From DASVBE01 sp963770375 (GTDB lineage: Bacteria; Actinomycetota; Actinomycetes; Streptosporangiales; Streptosporangiaceae): 64,000 nucleotides of DNA. The stretch covers positions 269,971 to 333,970 of the forward strand of contig CAVYPM010000007.1 in NCBI GenBank assembly GCA_963770375.1, in the 5' to 3' direction. Of this stretch, positions 9,963-19,064 are shown piece by piece (position 1 is the stretch's first letter; every line of letters begins with the position of its first letter). The notes under the pieces are model-generated. The model saw only the letters and a program-made list of their open reading frames with translations, ran no database searches and was not told where the DNA came from. The position numbers and the translations under genes were made by a program.

Positions 9963-10888
9963 TCACGCCGCCGCCGCCGTGACCGTGACCTGGCCGTCCT
10001 CGCCGAGCACCCGGGTGCCCGGCGGCCAGCTGCCGCTGCCGTCGGTGTCCACCCGCGCGCCCGGATCGAGCAGCACGCAACGATCCGGCGCGAACCGCCG
10101 GGCCATCACGGCCATCCGCGGCGCGTCGTCCAGCCGCAGCCGGGCCCGGGCGTGCGGCAGCAGCACCGCGCCGCGGACCAGGCTCAGCCCGCTGCCGTGC
10201 ACCTCGGGGAACCCGGGGCCCTGCGGCGCCCGGTCGCCGAACAGCACGATCCGCTCGGCCAGCGCCATCGCCCCGGCCGACCAGGCGATGACCGGCGACC
10301 GGATCGCGGCGGCCACGTTGAACAGGTGCAGCACGTGCGCCAGCACGTCCACCCGCCCGCCGGCCAGCACCACCGCGGCAGCCCCGGACAGCAGCGCCTC
10401 GACCGCCGCCCGGTGCTCGGCGATCACCTCCCGGTCGTGCGGCCGGAGGTGGTCGAAGAACTCCCCGCGGACCTGGCTGACCCGGTACAGGTGCGCGGCG
10501 TCCAGCTCACGGACGGCGGCCACCGCGTCGGCCAGCGCAGCCGAGGCCAGCCGGTCGCCGCCGCCGGTCTTCGCCTGGATTGTGTACGCAGCCTGGAGCG
10601 CATGGTCGAGCCTGACCAGGTACAGCTCGTTCAGCTCGGACAGGGCGGCCTGCAGCCTGGCCTCCCCCGCCGCGTACCCGGGGTCGGTCGTCCAGCACGT
10701 CCAGCCAGCGCCGGTACAGCTGGAGGTTCACGTCGCGGGCGCCGAGCAGCCTGGTCAGCTCCTTGTCGTCGGGCTCCCGTTCCTGCCAGCCGGCCGTGAT
10801 CGTGGCCACCGGGCCGCCGGTGCCCAGCGACCGGGCGGCAGCATCGACGGTGGGGCGGCGCTGCGGCCCCAGCAGGACTGATCTTCAC
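9963..10888 (-). CDS. type 1 glutamine amidotransferase-like / peptidase S51 (cyanophycinase-like) protein (two frameshifts)
   Basis: Restored product about 308 residues: MKIVLLGPQRRPTVDAAARS (Rossmann-like start), ATITAGWQEREPDD, RVSQVRGEFFDHLRP, then AAVVLAGGRVDVLAHVLHLF and VIAWSAGAMALAERIVLFGD. WSAGAM is the peptidase E/cyanophycinase-type Ser nucleophile elbow (GxSAG). Family members hydrolyse Asp-dipeptides or cyanophycin, or act as class I amidotransferase-like domains; a Ser rather than Cys argues for peptidase-like chemistry. The GTG start at 10888 is used because removing one A at about 10882 joins MKI to VLLGPQ. A second extra base lies near 10687. It is located 13 bp downstream of an ATP-grasp gene. 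Confidence 0.75.
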
Positions 10889-10901
10889 GAGAGGATGGCC
10901 T

Positions 10902-12135
10902 TCACGAGGCGTAGACGTGCAGCGTGCGGCCAACCGCGTCGAGCATGCCGCGCAGCGTGTCGTAGTCCGGGTGGCGCATCCGCACGTACGCGTTGGCCAT
11001 GTAGCCGGCCTCGACCTGCTGGGTGGGCGTGCCCGGCGGCGGCAGGTGCGCGTCGATGACCCACTCGCCGTACTGCTGCTGCAGCTCCTCGGCCCCGCTG
11101 TAACCGGAGATCTGGCCGTCCCGGTCCGGGCGCAGCGCGACGATCCCGCTGGCGTACCGCCGGGTGGGCGGCTGCTGCACGCCGCCGTGCACGATCGCGT
11201 TGGCCCATTCGGTGTACACGTCGATCTCGTTGCCCGCGGAGTACAGGTCCCACGCGCCGACGCCCGGCGGGCGGCAGCCGATCTCGGAGAACTTCAGGCC
11301 CTTGGGCCCGGAGAACCACTCCATGTGCGTCGCCGACGTGCCGATGCCGAGCGCGGTGATCACCCGCTGGCCCATCTCGCGCAGCGGGCCGTAGTCCGGC
11401 GCGGTGTCGATCCGGTTCGTGGACACGAACTGCGGCGAGATCCACCGGGTCCGCATCGCCTCCAGCACGTTCGGGTAGTAGTGCGAGGCGAAGTCCATCG
11501 CGACCCGGCCGTCCACCGTGATCGTGTCGTAGAAGCCCTCGTGGCCCTCGATGAACTCCTCGACCGCGATGGACGCGGCGCCCTCGCCGCCGAACACGCC
11601 CAGCGCGTGCTCCAGGCCCGCGTCGTCGTCGGCCCGCATGGTGCCGGCCGCGCCGGCCCCGGCCCGCGGCTTGAGGATCAGCGGGTAGCCGTGCTGCGCG
11701 GCGAACGCCCGGGCCTCCGCCGCGCTGGAAACCGCGGCCGACGCGGCGGTCGGCACCCCGGCCTGGCGCAGCGCCTCCTTCATCGACGGCTTGTCCCGGC
11801 ACAGCCAGGTGGTGTGCACCGACGTGCCGGGGATCGTGCACGCCTCCCTGACCTGCGCGGCGGGCAGCGTGTGCGCCTCGATCGTGGCCTCGAGCCGGTC
11901 CACCCACAGCTTGTCCTGCACCCACCGGACGGTGCGGGTCATCACCTCGGTGTCGGTCACCGACGGGACCCGCTCGTAGTGGTGCCAGCCAGCCCTTCAG
12001 CTCGCCGTCCAGCGCGTCCGCCGGGTACTCGCCGATGCCGATCACGGTCGCCCCGGCCGCGGCCAGGCCGCGGACGAAGAACCGCTGGCTGGACGGGAAG
12101 AACGGCTCGACGAACACGACGTTCATGCCTGGCAT
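10902..12135 (-). CDS. ATP-grasp ligase 1 (one frameshift)
   Basis: About 410 residues. The N-terminal domain starts MNVVFVEPFFPSSQRFFVRGLAAAG. The ATP-grasp region has YPLILKPRAGAGAAGT (adenine-side Lys and glycine loop), IAVEEFIEGHEGFYDT (hinge) and THMEWF...FSEIGCRPPG (metal-binding Glu). It forms carboxylate-amine or carboxylate-thiol bonds through an acyl phosphate; the substrate is unknown. An extra base near 11990 separates LDGELKGWL from HHYERVPSVTD. The start at 12135 (MPGMNVV) has GGGAG at the right distance; 12126 is the alternative. It heads the minus-strand operon and diverges from the second ATP-grasp gene. Paralogous to the next two genes. Confidence 0.83.
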
Positions 12136-12197
12136 GGTAACTCCCGTTACCCACAAGATCCGGTGGCTATGCAGCCTGCCCGGGGTACGGTCACCTC
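12136..12197. promoter_or_regulatory. divergent intergenic region between two ATP-grasp genes
   Basis: Only about 60 bp separate the two divergent ATP-grasp starts, so promoters for both arms of this cluster must be packed here. Both arms are therefore likely to be controlled together. No clear -10 or operator palindrome was identified. Confidence 0.4.
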
Positions 12198-13419
12198 ATG
12201 ACGGTGGCTGCCTTTGTCGCGCCGTACCTGCTGGACGCGACGGTCAGGTTCGTCGGCGCCGCGGCCCGGCGGCCGGGCGTCGAGCTTGCGGTGATCACCT
12301 GCGAGCCGGCCGACCGGCTGCCCGCGCAGCTGCGCCGGGACCTGGTGGGCCACTGGCGCATCGACGACCCGCTGGACGCCGGGCAGATCGCCGCCGCGGT
12401 CGCGGGCCTGTCCGGCCAGCTCGGGCCGGTGCAGCGGATCATGGCCGTGCTCGAGCAGCTGCAGATACCGCTCGCGCAGGTCCGCGAGCACCTGGGCATC
12501 CCGGGCATGGACGTGGTGACCGCGAGCAACTTCCGGGACAAGGCGCAGATGAAGTCGGTGCTGCGGGCCGCGGGCGTGCCGTGCGCCCGGCACCGGCTGG
12601 CCGACTCGGCCGAGGCCGCCGAGGACTTCGCGCGGGTGGCCGGGTTCCCGCTGGTCGTCAAGCCGCCCGCGGGCGCCGGGGCGAAGAGCACGTTCCGCCT
12701 GGACGACGCGCACGAGCTGGCCGTGTGGCTGGACAGCGCGCCGCCCGACGCCGGACGGCCCGGCCCTGCTGGAGGAGTTCCTCACCGGCGAGGAGGGCTC
12801 CTACGACAGCGTGATGGTCGACGGGCAGGTCGTCTGGGACTCGGTTTCCCGCTACCTGCCCACCCCGCTGGAGGTGCTGCGCAACCCGTGGATCCAGTGG
12901 CAGGTGCTGATGCCCAGGGAGATGGCGGGCGCGGACACCGACCGGATCCGGGCCATCGTGCCCGGCGCGCTGCGCGCCCTCGGGCTGCGCACCGGGCTCA
13001 CCCACCTGGAGTGGTTCCGCCGGCCGGACGGCAGCGTGGCGGTGTCCGAGGTGGCGGCCCGGCCGCCGGGCGGGCAGATCACCTCGATGCTGTGCTACGC
13101 GCACGACTTCGACCTGTACGGCGCGTGGGCCGAGCTCATGGTGCTGGGCCGGTTCACCCCGCCGGACCGGCAGTGGGCCGCGGGCACCGTCTACCTGCGC
13201 GGCCAGGGCGTCGGCCGGGTCCGCGCGGTGCACGGCCTGGACGCGCTGCCGCCGGAGATAGCCGGGATGGTGACCGAGTCGAAGCTGCCCGAGCCGGGCC
13301 AGCAGTCATCGGGCAGCTACGAGGGGGACGGTTACGTGATCCTGCGGCACCGGGACACCGCCGCGGTGGCCAGCGCGATGCGGCAGATCGTCAGCACGGT
13401 CCGGGTGGAGCTGGGCTGA
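12198..13419 (+). CDS. ATP-grasp ligase 2 (one frameshift)
   Basis: About 406 residues starting MTVAAFVAPYLLDATVRFVG. Landmarks: FRDKAQMKSVLRAAGVP (linker to the ATP-grasp fold), FPLVVKPPAGAGAKST (ATP-binding Lys and glycine loop), LLEEFLTGEEGSYDSV (hinge) and THLEWFRRPDG...SEVAARPPGG (metal-binding Glu with the shared RPPG). The frame breaks near 12752 by one extra G; removing it gives PPDADGPALLEEF. Because of that shift, a spurious frame runs on into the next gene. The stop is followed 2 bp later by the GTG of ligase 3, so the two are translationally coupled. Substrate unknown. Confidence 0.83.
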
Positions 13420-13421
13420 CC

Positions 13422-14639
13422 GTGAACGTGCTGATGATCTCCCCCGGCTACCCGGCCGAGATGGCCTACTTCACCCGCGGGCTGGCCCAGGCCGGCGCGG
13501 CCGTCATCGGCCTGGGCGACCAGCCCGTGAACGCGCTGCCCGGGCCCGCGTCCAGCGCGCTGGCGCACTACCTGCACGTCGGTTCGCTGGCCGACGAGAA
13601 CGCGGTCCGCCGCACCGTGGCCGAGCTCGCCCGGCAGGTGCGGATCAGCCAGGTCGAGTGCCTCTGGGAGCCGTACATGATCCTCGCCGCGCGGCTGCGC
13701 GAGGACCTCGGGCTGCCCGGGCTGACCGTGGCGCAGACCGTGCCGTTCCGGGACAAGGAGCGGATGAAGCAGCTGCTGGACGCGGCGGGCCTGCGCACGC
13801 CGCGGCACCAGGCCACCGGGTCGGTGGCGGGCGTGCGGGCCGCCGCGGAGCAGCTCGGCTACCCGCTGATCATCAAGCCCCTCTCCGGGGCCGGCTCGGC
13901 CGATACCTACCGGGTCGACTCGGCCGCCGACCTGGACGCCACCCTGCCGATGCTGCGGCACGTGCCGCAGGTCAGCGTCGAGGAGTTCATCGACGGCGAG
14001 GAGTTCACCTACGACACGATCTGCGCGGGCGGCCAGGTGCTGTTCGAGAACATCTGCTGGTACCGGCCCCGCCCGCTGGCGACCAAGCAGCACGAGTGGA
14101 TCAGCCCGGTCACCATGGCCCTGCGCGACCTGGACGTCCCGCACCTGCAGGGCGGCCGCCAGCTGGGCCGGGACGTGCTGCGGGTGCTCGGCTTCCGGGA
14201 CGGGTTCACGCACATGGAGTGGTACCGCACCGCGGCCGGCGAGGTGGTGTTCGGCGAGATCGGCGCCCGGCCGCCGGGCGCCAGGACCGTCGACGTGATG
14301 AACTACGCCACCGACGCGGACCTGTACGCGGCCTGGGCGCAGGCGGTCACCACCGGCCAGATCGACCGGCCGCTCCAGCGCCGGTACAACGCGGCGAGCA
14401 TCTTCAAGCGCGCCCACGGAGCCGGCCGGATCACCGGCTACGGCGGCCTGGACCAGCTGCTCGAGCGGTACGGGCCGCACGTGGCCGCGCTGGACCTGCT
14501 CCCGGTGGGCGCGCCGCGGCGGGACTGGCGGGCGGTGATCATCTCCGACGGCATGGTCATCGTCCGGCACGAGGAGCTGGCCGTCGCGATCGAGATGTCC
14601 GAGCGGTTCGCCTCCGACCTGCAGCTGTACGCGGGCTAG
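13422..14639 (+). CDS. ATP-grasp ligase 3
   Basis: An intact ligase of 405 residues beginning with GTG (VNVLMISPGYPAEMAYFTRGLAQAG), very similar in N-terminal design to ligase 1. It has FRDKERMKQLLDAAGLRTP, YPLIIKPLSGAGSADT (ATP-binding), VSVEEFIDGEEFTYDT (hinge) and THMEWYRTAAGEVVFGEIGARPPG (metal-binding Glu). The start codon is 2 bp after the stop of ligase 2. Its open frame merges upstream with the out-of-frame end of ligase 2; the coupling codon is the sensible start. It ends 20 bp from potC, which is convergent. Three paralogous ligases in one locus suggest stepwise ligation of different building blocks. Confidence 0.87.
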   Translation: MNVLMISPGYPAEMAYFTRGLAQAGAAVIGLGDQPVNALPGPASSALAHYLHVGSLADENAVRRTVAELARQVRISQVECLWEPYMILAARLREDLGLPGLTVAQTVPFRDKERMKQLLDAAGLRTPRHQATGSVAGVRAAAEQLGYPLIIKPLSGAGSADTYRVDSAADLDATLPMLRHVPQVSVEEFIDGEEFTYDTICAGGQVLFENICWYRPRPLATKQHEWISPVTMALRDLDVPHLQGGRQLGRDVLRVLGFRDGFTHMEWYRTAAGEVVFGEIGARPPGARTVDVMNYATDADLYAAWAQAVTTGQIDRPLQRRYNAASIFKRAHGAGRITGYGGLDQLLERYGPHVAALDLLPVGAPRRDWRAVIISDGMVIVRHEELAVAIEMSERFASDLQLYAG

Positions 14640-14659
14640 CGCACCACTAGCCAGCCGGG

Positions 14660-15634
14660 CTAGCGCAGGCCGAGCGCGACGTCCAGGCCTGTGCCGGTCT
14701 CCTGGCCGGGGCCGACCTGCGCGCGGCTGCGCCGCAGCACCAGCGCGGTGATGACCACGGCCAGCACGGTGGCCGCGAGCATGAGCGTGGCCAGCGCGTT
14801 CACCGCGGGGGTCAGGCCGAACCGAACGGCCGAGAACAGCACGATCGGCCAGGTGTTGGTCGTGCCGTTGGTGAACGCGGGGATCACGTAGTCGTCGAAC
14901 GAGAACGTGAACGACAGCAGCCCGGCGGCCAGGATGCCGGGCGCCAGCCGGGGCAGCGTCACCTGCCGGAACGTGGCCAGCGGCCCGGAGCCCAGGTCAT
15001 AGGCGGCCTCCTCGAGCACGTCGCCCATGCCGACGAACCGGGCCCGGATGATCAGCATCGCCACCGCGGCGTCGAACACCACCTGGCCGAGCAGGATCGT
15101 GGGCTTGCCCAGTGCCGGGAAGGCCGAGGCGTGGCTGCGGGCCTGGACGAAGAAGATCAGCAAGGCCACCGCGATGACGATCTCGGGGACGACCAGGACC
15201 AGGTACACGATCGAGTCGAACGGCGCCCGCACCCGCGGCTTCATCCGGGCCAGCGCCAGCGCCGCCAGCAGGCCGAGCGCGGTGGAGATGATCGCCGCCA
15301 CGGCGGCGATCTGCAGGCTGGTCAGGATGGCCGGGATGAACGTCGGGTCGTGCAGCCCGGCGCTGAACCAGCACCCGGTGAACCCGTTCCACACCGTGAT
15401 GTTGCCGATCTGGTCCGGCGGGATGTCGCACGGCGCCACGCCCGGGTGCGAGGCGAGCGATACGGCCGACGGCTTGTCGAACGCGAAGATCACCATGACC
15501 AGGATCGGCAGGTACAGGAACGCGTACATGACCATCGCCCACGCGGTGAAGCCGAGCTTGGCCGACGGCCGCCGCCAGCGGCGACGGGCGGGCACGGGCC
15601 GGGCAGGCACGGGGGCCGCCGGGGCGCTAGGCAC
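14660..15634 (-). CDS. potC: polyamine ABC transporter permease PotC
   Basis: Inner-membrane permease of 324 residues with six helices and the cytoplasmic coupling loop EEAAYDLGSGPLATFRQVTLP (the EAA motif that docks the ATPase). It forms the heterodimeric channel with PotB for spermidine/putrescine uptake. The ATG overlaps the end of potB by 8 bp; it is last in the potA-potD-potB-potC operon. A proline/arginine-rich N-terminus (PAAPVPARPVPARRRW) precedes helix 1. A cysteine-containing periplasmic insert (VAPCDIPPDQ...GCWF) after helix 1 is longer than in Escherichia coli PotC. Confidence 0.9.
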   Translation of the reverse strand: MPSAPAAPVPARPVPARRRWRRPSAKLGFTAWAMVMYAFLYLPILVMVIFAFDKPSAVSLASHPGVAPCDIPPDQIGNITVWNGFTGCWFSAGLHDPTFIPAILTSLQIAAVAAIISTALGLLAALALARMKPRVRAPFDSIVYLVLVVPEIVIAVALLIFFVQARSHASAFPALGKPTILLGQVVFDAAVAMLIIRARFVGMGDVLEEAAYDLGSGPLATFRQVTLPRLAPGILAAGLLSFTFSFDDYVIPAFTNGTTNTWPIVLFSAVRFGLTPAVNALATLMLAATVLAVVITALVLRRSRAQVGPGQETGTGLDVALGLR

Positions 15635-16532
15635 CGAACTGCTCCTCTTTGGTGGCGAACAGGATGTACAGAATCACGAACACGGACAGCGCGATCATCA
15701 GCGCGATGGACAGCGCCGAGCCGAACGGCTGGTTCTGCGCCGAGAGGAACTGGTCGCCGATCGCGTTCCCGACGAACTCGTACTTCCCGCCGGACAGGAT
15801 GGCGGGGATGATGTACTCCCCGGTCATCGGGATGAACACGAGCAGCCCGCCGGTGACCACGCCGGGCAGCGTCAGCCGCAGGGTGACCTGGCGGAACGCG
15901 GCCAGCGGGCGGGCGCCCAGGTCGGTCGCGGCCTCGATCAGCGTCCAGTCCATCCGCTCCAGCGAGGCGAACACCGGCAGGATGAACAGCGGCAGGTAGT
16001 TGTAGACCAGCCCGACCGCGACCGCGTACTTGGTGTAGAGGATGTTGATGCCCAGATCCTTGGCCAGGTAGCCGTTCGGGTCCAGGATGATCTTCAGCGC
16101 GTAGGTGCGGATCAGGAACGACGTCCAGAACGGCACCACGATCAGCAGCAGCGCGAGCAGCTTGTAGGTGCTCAGGTAGCGGGCCATCCAGTAGGCGATC
16201 GGGTAGCCCACCGCGATCGTCAGCAGCGACCCGACCGCGGCCATGACCAGCGTGCGGATGAAGATCGTGATGTACAGGGACTGGCCGACCTGCTTGAACT
16301 GGGACAGGTCGAAGCCGTAGGTCAGGCCCCCGAACCCCTTCTGGGTGGCCAGGGAGAAGGCGACGAGGATCGCCATCGGGCCCAGGAAGAAAATTGCGTA
16401 ATAAATGAAGGTCGGTACGGTCAGCCACGACGGATACCGCGGCCGGGAGGATCGCTCCGCCCGCCGCCTGGCCGCCGGGCTGACCGTCGCCGGTGCCGTC
16501 TCCTGCGGCGCCTCGGTCTGCGGAACGGCCAT
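15627..16532 (-). CDS. potB: polyamine ABC transporter permease PotB
   Basis: 301 residues, six membrane helices, and the EAA loop EAATDLGARPLAAFRQVTLRL. The N-terminal 30 residues are hydrophilic (ETAPATVSPAARRRAERSSR), followed by FIYYAIFFLGPMAILVAF. It partners PotC. The start overlaps the potD stop by one base (TGATG), and its own stop lies inside the start region of potC, so translation is coupled along the operon. Confidence 0.9.
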   Translation of the reverse strand: MAVPQTEAPQETAPATVSPAARRRAERSSRPRYPSWLTVPTFIYYAIFFLGPMAILVAFSLATQKGFGGLTYGFDLSQFKQVGQSLYITIFIRTLVMAAVGSLLTIAVGYPIAYWMARYLSTYKLLALLLIVVPFWTSFLIRTYALKIILDPNGYLAKDLGINILYTKYAVAVGLVYNYLPLFILPVFASLERMDWTLIEAATDLGARPLAAFRQVTLRLTLPGVVTGGLLVFIPMTGEYIIPAILSGGKYEFVGNAIGDQFLSAQNQPFGSALSIALMIALSVFVILYILFATKEEQFGA

Positions 16533-17785
16533 CAGGCCGCCTTGAACTCCGAGTAGATCTGCGTGCGCGCCTGCACCACCTGCGGGCTGACGTTCAGGAT
16601 GTAGTGGTAGCCGTCGGTGTACTTCTTGGGCACGTTGAACTTGGGGTCATCGCGCAGGCTGGCGGGCACCTGGTCCAGCGCGGCCGGGATCGGGATCGGG
16701 TAGTTGTGGTAGTTCATCTCGGCCACCGCGGTGCTCGGGGTGAGCAGCCAGTTGATCCACGCGTGCGCGGCCACCGGGTGCGGGGCGTTGACCGGGATGC
16801 ACCAGTTGTCGGCCCAGATCTCCGATTGTTCCGTCGGGATGATCGCGGTGATGTCGCCCTGCTTCTTGCGCCCCTCGACGATCCGCCGCGCGTCGCCGTT
16901 CCAGGCCTGGGACAGGATGATCTTGCCGGCGATCGCGTCGTTGATGTAGCTGGACGAGTCGATCGTGGTCACGCCGGGGCGGACGGACAGCAGGAACTTC
17001 TTCACCTCGGCGAAGTCGCCCGAGCTGTCGGTGTTGGGGTTCATGCCGTTCGCCAGCAGCGCCAGCGGCACGACTTCCTCGGCGCCGTCGAGCAGGTTGG
17101 TCCGGCCCTTGGGGGCGTACTTGTTGAGCAGGTTGTAGAAGTCCAGCATCGTCGCCGGCTGCTCGGTGATGATCTTGTTGTTGTAGAAGAACATCGTGAT
17201 GCCGAAGTCCTTGATCACGTGGTAGTTCCCGGTGGGGTCATACGACGGCTTCAGGAACGACGGGTCCAGGTTCTTCAGGTTGGGCAGCAGCGCCTTGTCC
17301 AGCGCCATCAGCCCCTTCTCCTCGATCAGCTGGGCGACCGCGTTCTGGCTGGGCACGATGATGTCGTAGCCGGTGCCGCCGGCGTGCAGCTTGGCGATCA
17401 GCTCGTCGTTGCTGGAGTAGAACGTCGAGTGCAGGGTCAGCCCGGCGGCCTTCTCCTTGGGCAGCTTGGTGAACTTGGTGAACGTCGACGGGGCGTCGTA
17501 CTGCGACCAGTTGTAGATCTCCAGGTGGTTCTCCAGCGGCTTGCCGGCCAGCGCGTCGGACGAGGAGCTGGACGAGCTGCCGGACCCGCCGCTGCTGCCG
17601 CCGGACGAGCCGCCGCAGGCCGCCGCGGCCGCGGCCAGGATCGCCATCCCGCCCAGGCCGAGAGCCTGCCGCCGGTCGATCCGCCGCCCGGCCGCGCGCT
17701 GCACCTCGCGGTGCAGGTAGTCGAACTTCGGCTTGGCCTCGACCGGCGCCAGGATCCGCAGGTCATCATCGGGATGCTGGGTCAT
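16532..17785 (-). CDS. potD: polyamine-binding lipoprotein PotD (Tat-type signal)
   Basis: The 417-residue substrate-binding component. Residues 38-57 form a twin-arginine-like lipoprotein signal: RRQALGLGGMAILAAAAAAC, with Cys57 as the lipidated residue, followed by a Gly/Ser linker (GGSSGGSSGGSGSSSSSSS). The mature part starts LEIYNWSQYDAPSTF, the classic PotD/PotF opening, and includes GYDIIVPSQNAV. It captures spermidine/putrescine or a related polyamine outside the membrane and hands it to PotBC. The ATG overlaps the potA stop (ATGA). The long cytoplasmic pre-signal region (about 35 residues) is unusual but common for Tat lipoproteins. Confidence 0.9.
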   Translation of the reverse strand: MTQHPDDDLRILAPVEAKPKFDYLHREVQRAAGRRIDRRQALGLGGMAILAAAAAACGGSSGGSSGGSGSSSSSSSDALAGKPLENHLEIYNWSQYDAPSTFTKFTKLPKEKAAGLTLHSTFYSSNDELIAKLHAGGTGYDIIVPSQNAVAQLIEEKGLMALDKALLPNLKNLDPSFLKPSYDPTGNYHVIKDFGITMFFYNNKIITEQPATMLDFYNLLNKYAPKGRTNLLDGAEEVVPLALLANGMNPNTDSSGDFAEVKKFLLSVRPGVTTIDSSSYINDAIAGKIILSQAWNGDARRIVEGRKKQGDITAIIPTEQSEIWADNWCIPVNAPHPVAAHAWINWLLTPSTAVAEMNYHNYPIPIPAALDQVPASLRDDPKFNVPKKYTDGYHYILNVSPQVVQARTQIYSEFKAA

Positions 17786-18942
17786 GATTCCTCCTCCGGG
17801 CCGCCGGTCAGGGCCGGGTCGGCTTCGCCAAGCAGCAGCGGGGCGGATTCGTCCCAGCTGATCGTGATCTGGTCCCCCGGGTGGATCGTGTCCAGGGCCG
17901 GGTCGGCGCTGGCCCGCTGCTCACGGACGATCACGCTGTCGCCGCTGGCCAGCTGGGCCACGATCTGGATCTGGTCGCCCAGGTACATCTTGGTGATCAC
18001 CTCGGCGCCCGCCGCGTTGGCGGTGCCGGGCGGCGGGCCGGCCACCGCGACCATCCGCTCCGGCCGGATGCCCACCCGTACGTTGCTGCCGCGGGCCGCC
18101 GTGCCCCGGCCGCGGACCACCACGCCGGGCCCGGCCTGCACCGCGAAGCCGCCGTCGGCGGCCTCGGCGACCGGGCCGGACAGGAAGTTCATGTCGCCGA
18201 TGAAGTCGGCCACGAACGGGGTCAGCGGCTGGTCGTAGATCGCCCGCGGCTCGTCCAGCTGCTCGATCACCCCGTTGGACATCACCGCGACCCGGTCCGA
18301 CATGGACAGGGCCTCTTCCTGATCGTGGGTGACGTACACGAACGTGATACCGACCTGCGACTGGATGCGCTTGAGCTCGATCTGCATCTCCTTGCGCAGC
18401 TTCAGGTCCAGCGCGCCGAGCGGCTCGTCGAGCAGCAGCACCCGCGGGTTCATCACCAGCGCCCGGGCCAGCGCGACCCGCTGCTGCTGGCCGCCGGACA
18501 GCATCTTCGGCCGGTGCTTCTCCCGGCCGGTCAGCTGGACCAGTTCCAGCGCCTCCCGGGCCCTGGCGTACCGCTCGGCCTTGCCCACCCCGCGCTGCTT
18601 GAGCCCGTAGGCCACGTTGTCCAGCACGGACATGTGCGGGAACAGCGCGTAGCTCTGGAAGACCGTGTTGACCTCGCGCTTGTACGGCGGGGTGCCGGCC
18701 GCGTCGGTGCCGCCGATCAGGATCTCGCCCTCGTCCGGCTGCTCGAAGCCGGCGATCAGCCGCAGCGACGTGGTCTTGCCGCAGCCCGACGGGCCGAGCA
18801 GGGACAGGAACTCGCCCTGCCTGACCTTCAGGCTCACCGCGTTCACCGCGGTCAGCGACCCGAACCGCTTGGTGACCGCGCGGAACTCGACGTCGCACGG
18901 CCGGTCGCCATCGGCGAGAGATACGGCCAACTTTCCCCCCAT
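17782..18942 (-). CDS. potA: polyamine ABC transporter ATPase PotA
   Basis: 386 residues with Walker A LLGPSGCGKTTSLRLIAG, Q-loop, signature LSGGQQQRVALARAL, Walker B VLLLDEPLGALD, the H-loop FVYVTHDQEEA, and a C-terminal TOBE regulatory domain (VRVGIRPERM...MYLGDQIQIVA). It energises PotBC. It is the first gene of the operon; the start MGGKLAVSLADG lies just downstream of a less GC-rich intergenic stretch (GGTTTATGGGCCTAAAG on the minus strand) that probably holds the promoter. ATP-grasp genes converge on the far end of this operon; a functional link is only a possibility. Confidence 0.92.
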   Translation of the reverse strand: MGGKLAVSLADGDRPCDVEFRAVTKRFGSLTAVNAVSLKVRQGEFLSLLGPSGCGKTTSLRLIAGFEQPDEGEILIGGTDAAGTPPYKREVNTVFQSYALFPHMSVLDNVAYGLKQRGVGKAERYARAREALELVQLTGREKHRPKMLSGGQQQRVALARALVMNPRVLLLDEPLGALDLKLRKEMQIELKRIQSQVGITFVYVTHDQEEALSMSDRVAVMSNGVIEQLDEPRAIYDQPLTPFVADFIGDMNFLSGPVAEAADGGFAVQAGPGVVVRGRGTAARGSNVRVGIRPERMVAVAGPPPGTANAAGAEVITKMYLGDQIQIVAQLASGDSVIVREQRASADPALDTIHPGDQITISWDESAPLLLGEADPALTGGPEEES

Positions 18943-19064
18943 CTACCACAAGTTTTACGGAACTTTAGGCCCATAAACCCCACGAGGTCTACTACTGGCT
19001 GGCTAGTCAGCAGCTCCGTTAGCTGGTTGCAACATGCCCGATGACCTGCGCCGCGGTCCGCCGG

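Noticed and set aside
8058..10881. Several long plus-strand frames opposite the esterase and S51 genes
   Set aside because: Pro/Arg-rich shadows of the real minus-strand genes.
17530..17610. Ser/Gly repeat at the PotD N-terminus as a minisatellite
   Set aside because: It is the normal flexible linker after a lipoprotein cysteine and has no fixed 15-bp period.
14660..18942. Direct link between the polyamine importer and the ATP-grasp locus
   Set aside because: The operons are convergent with no shared promoter; kept only as an idea, not a claim.
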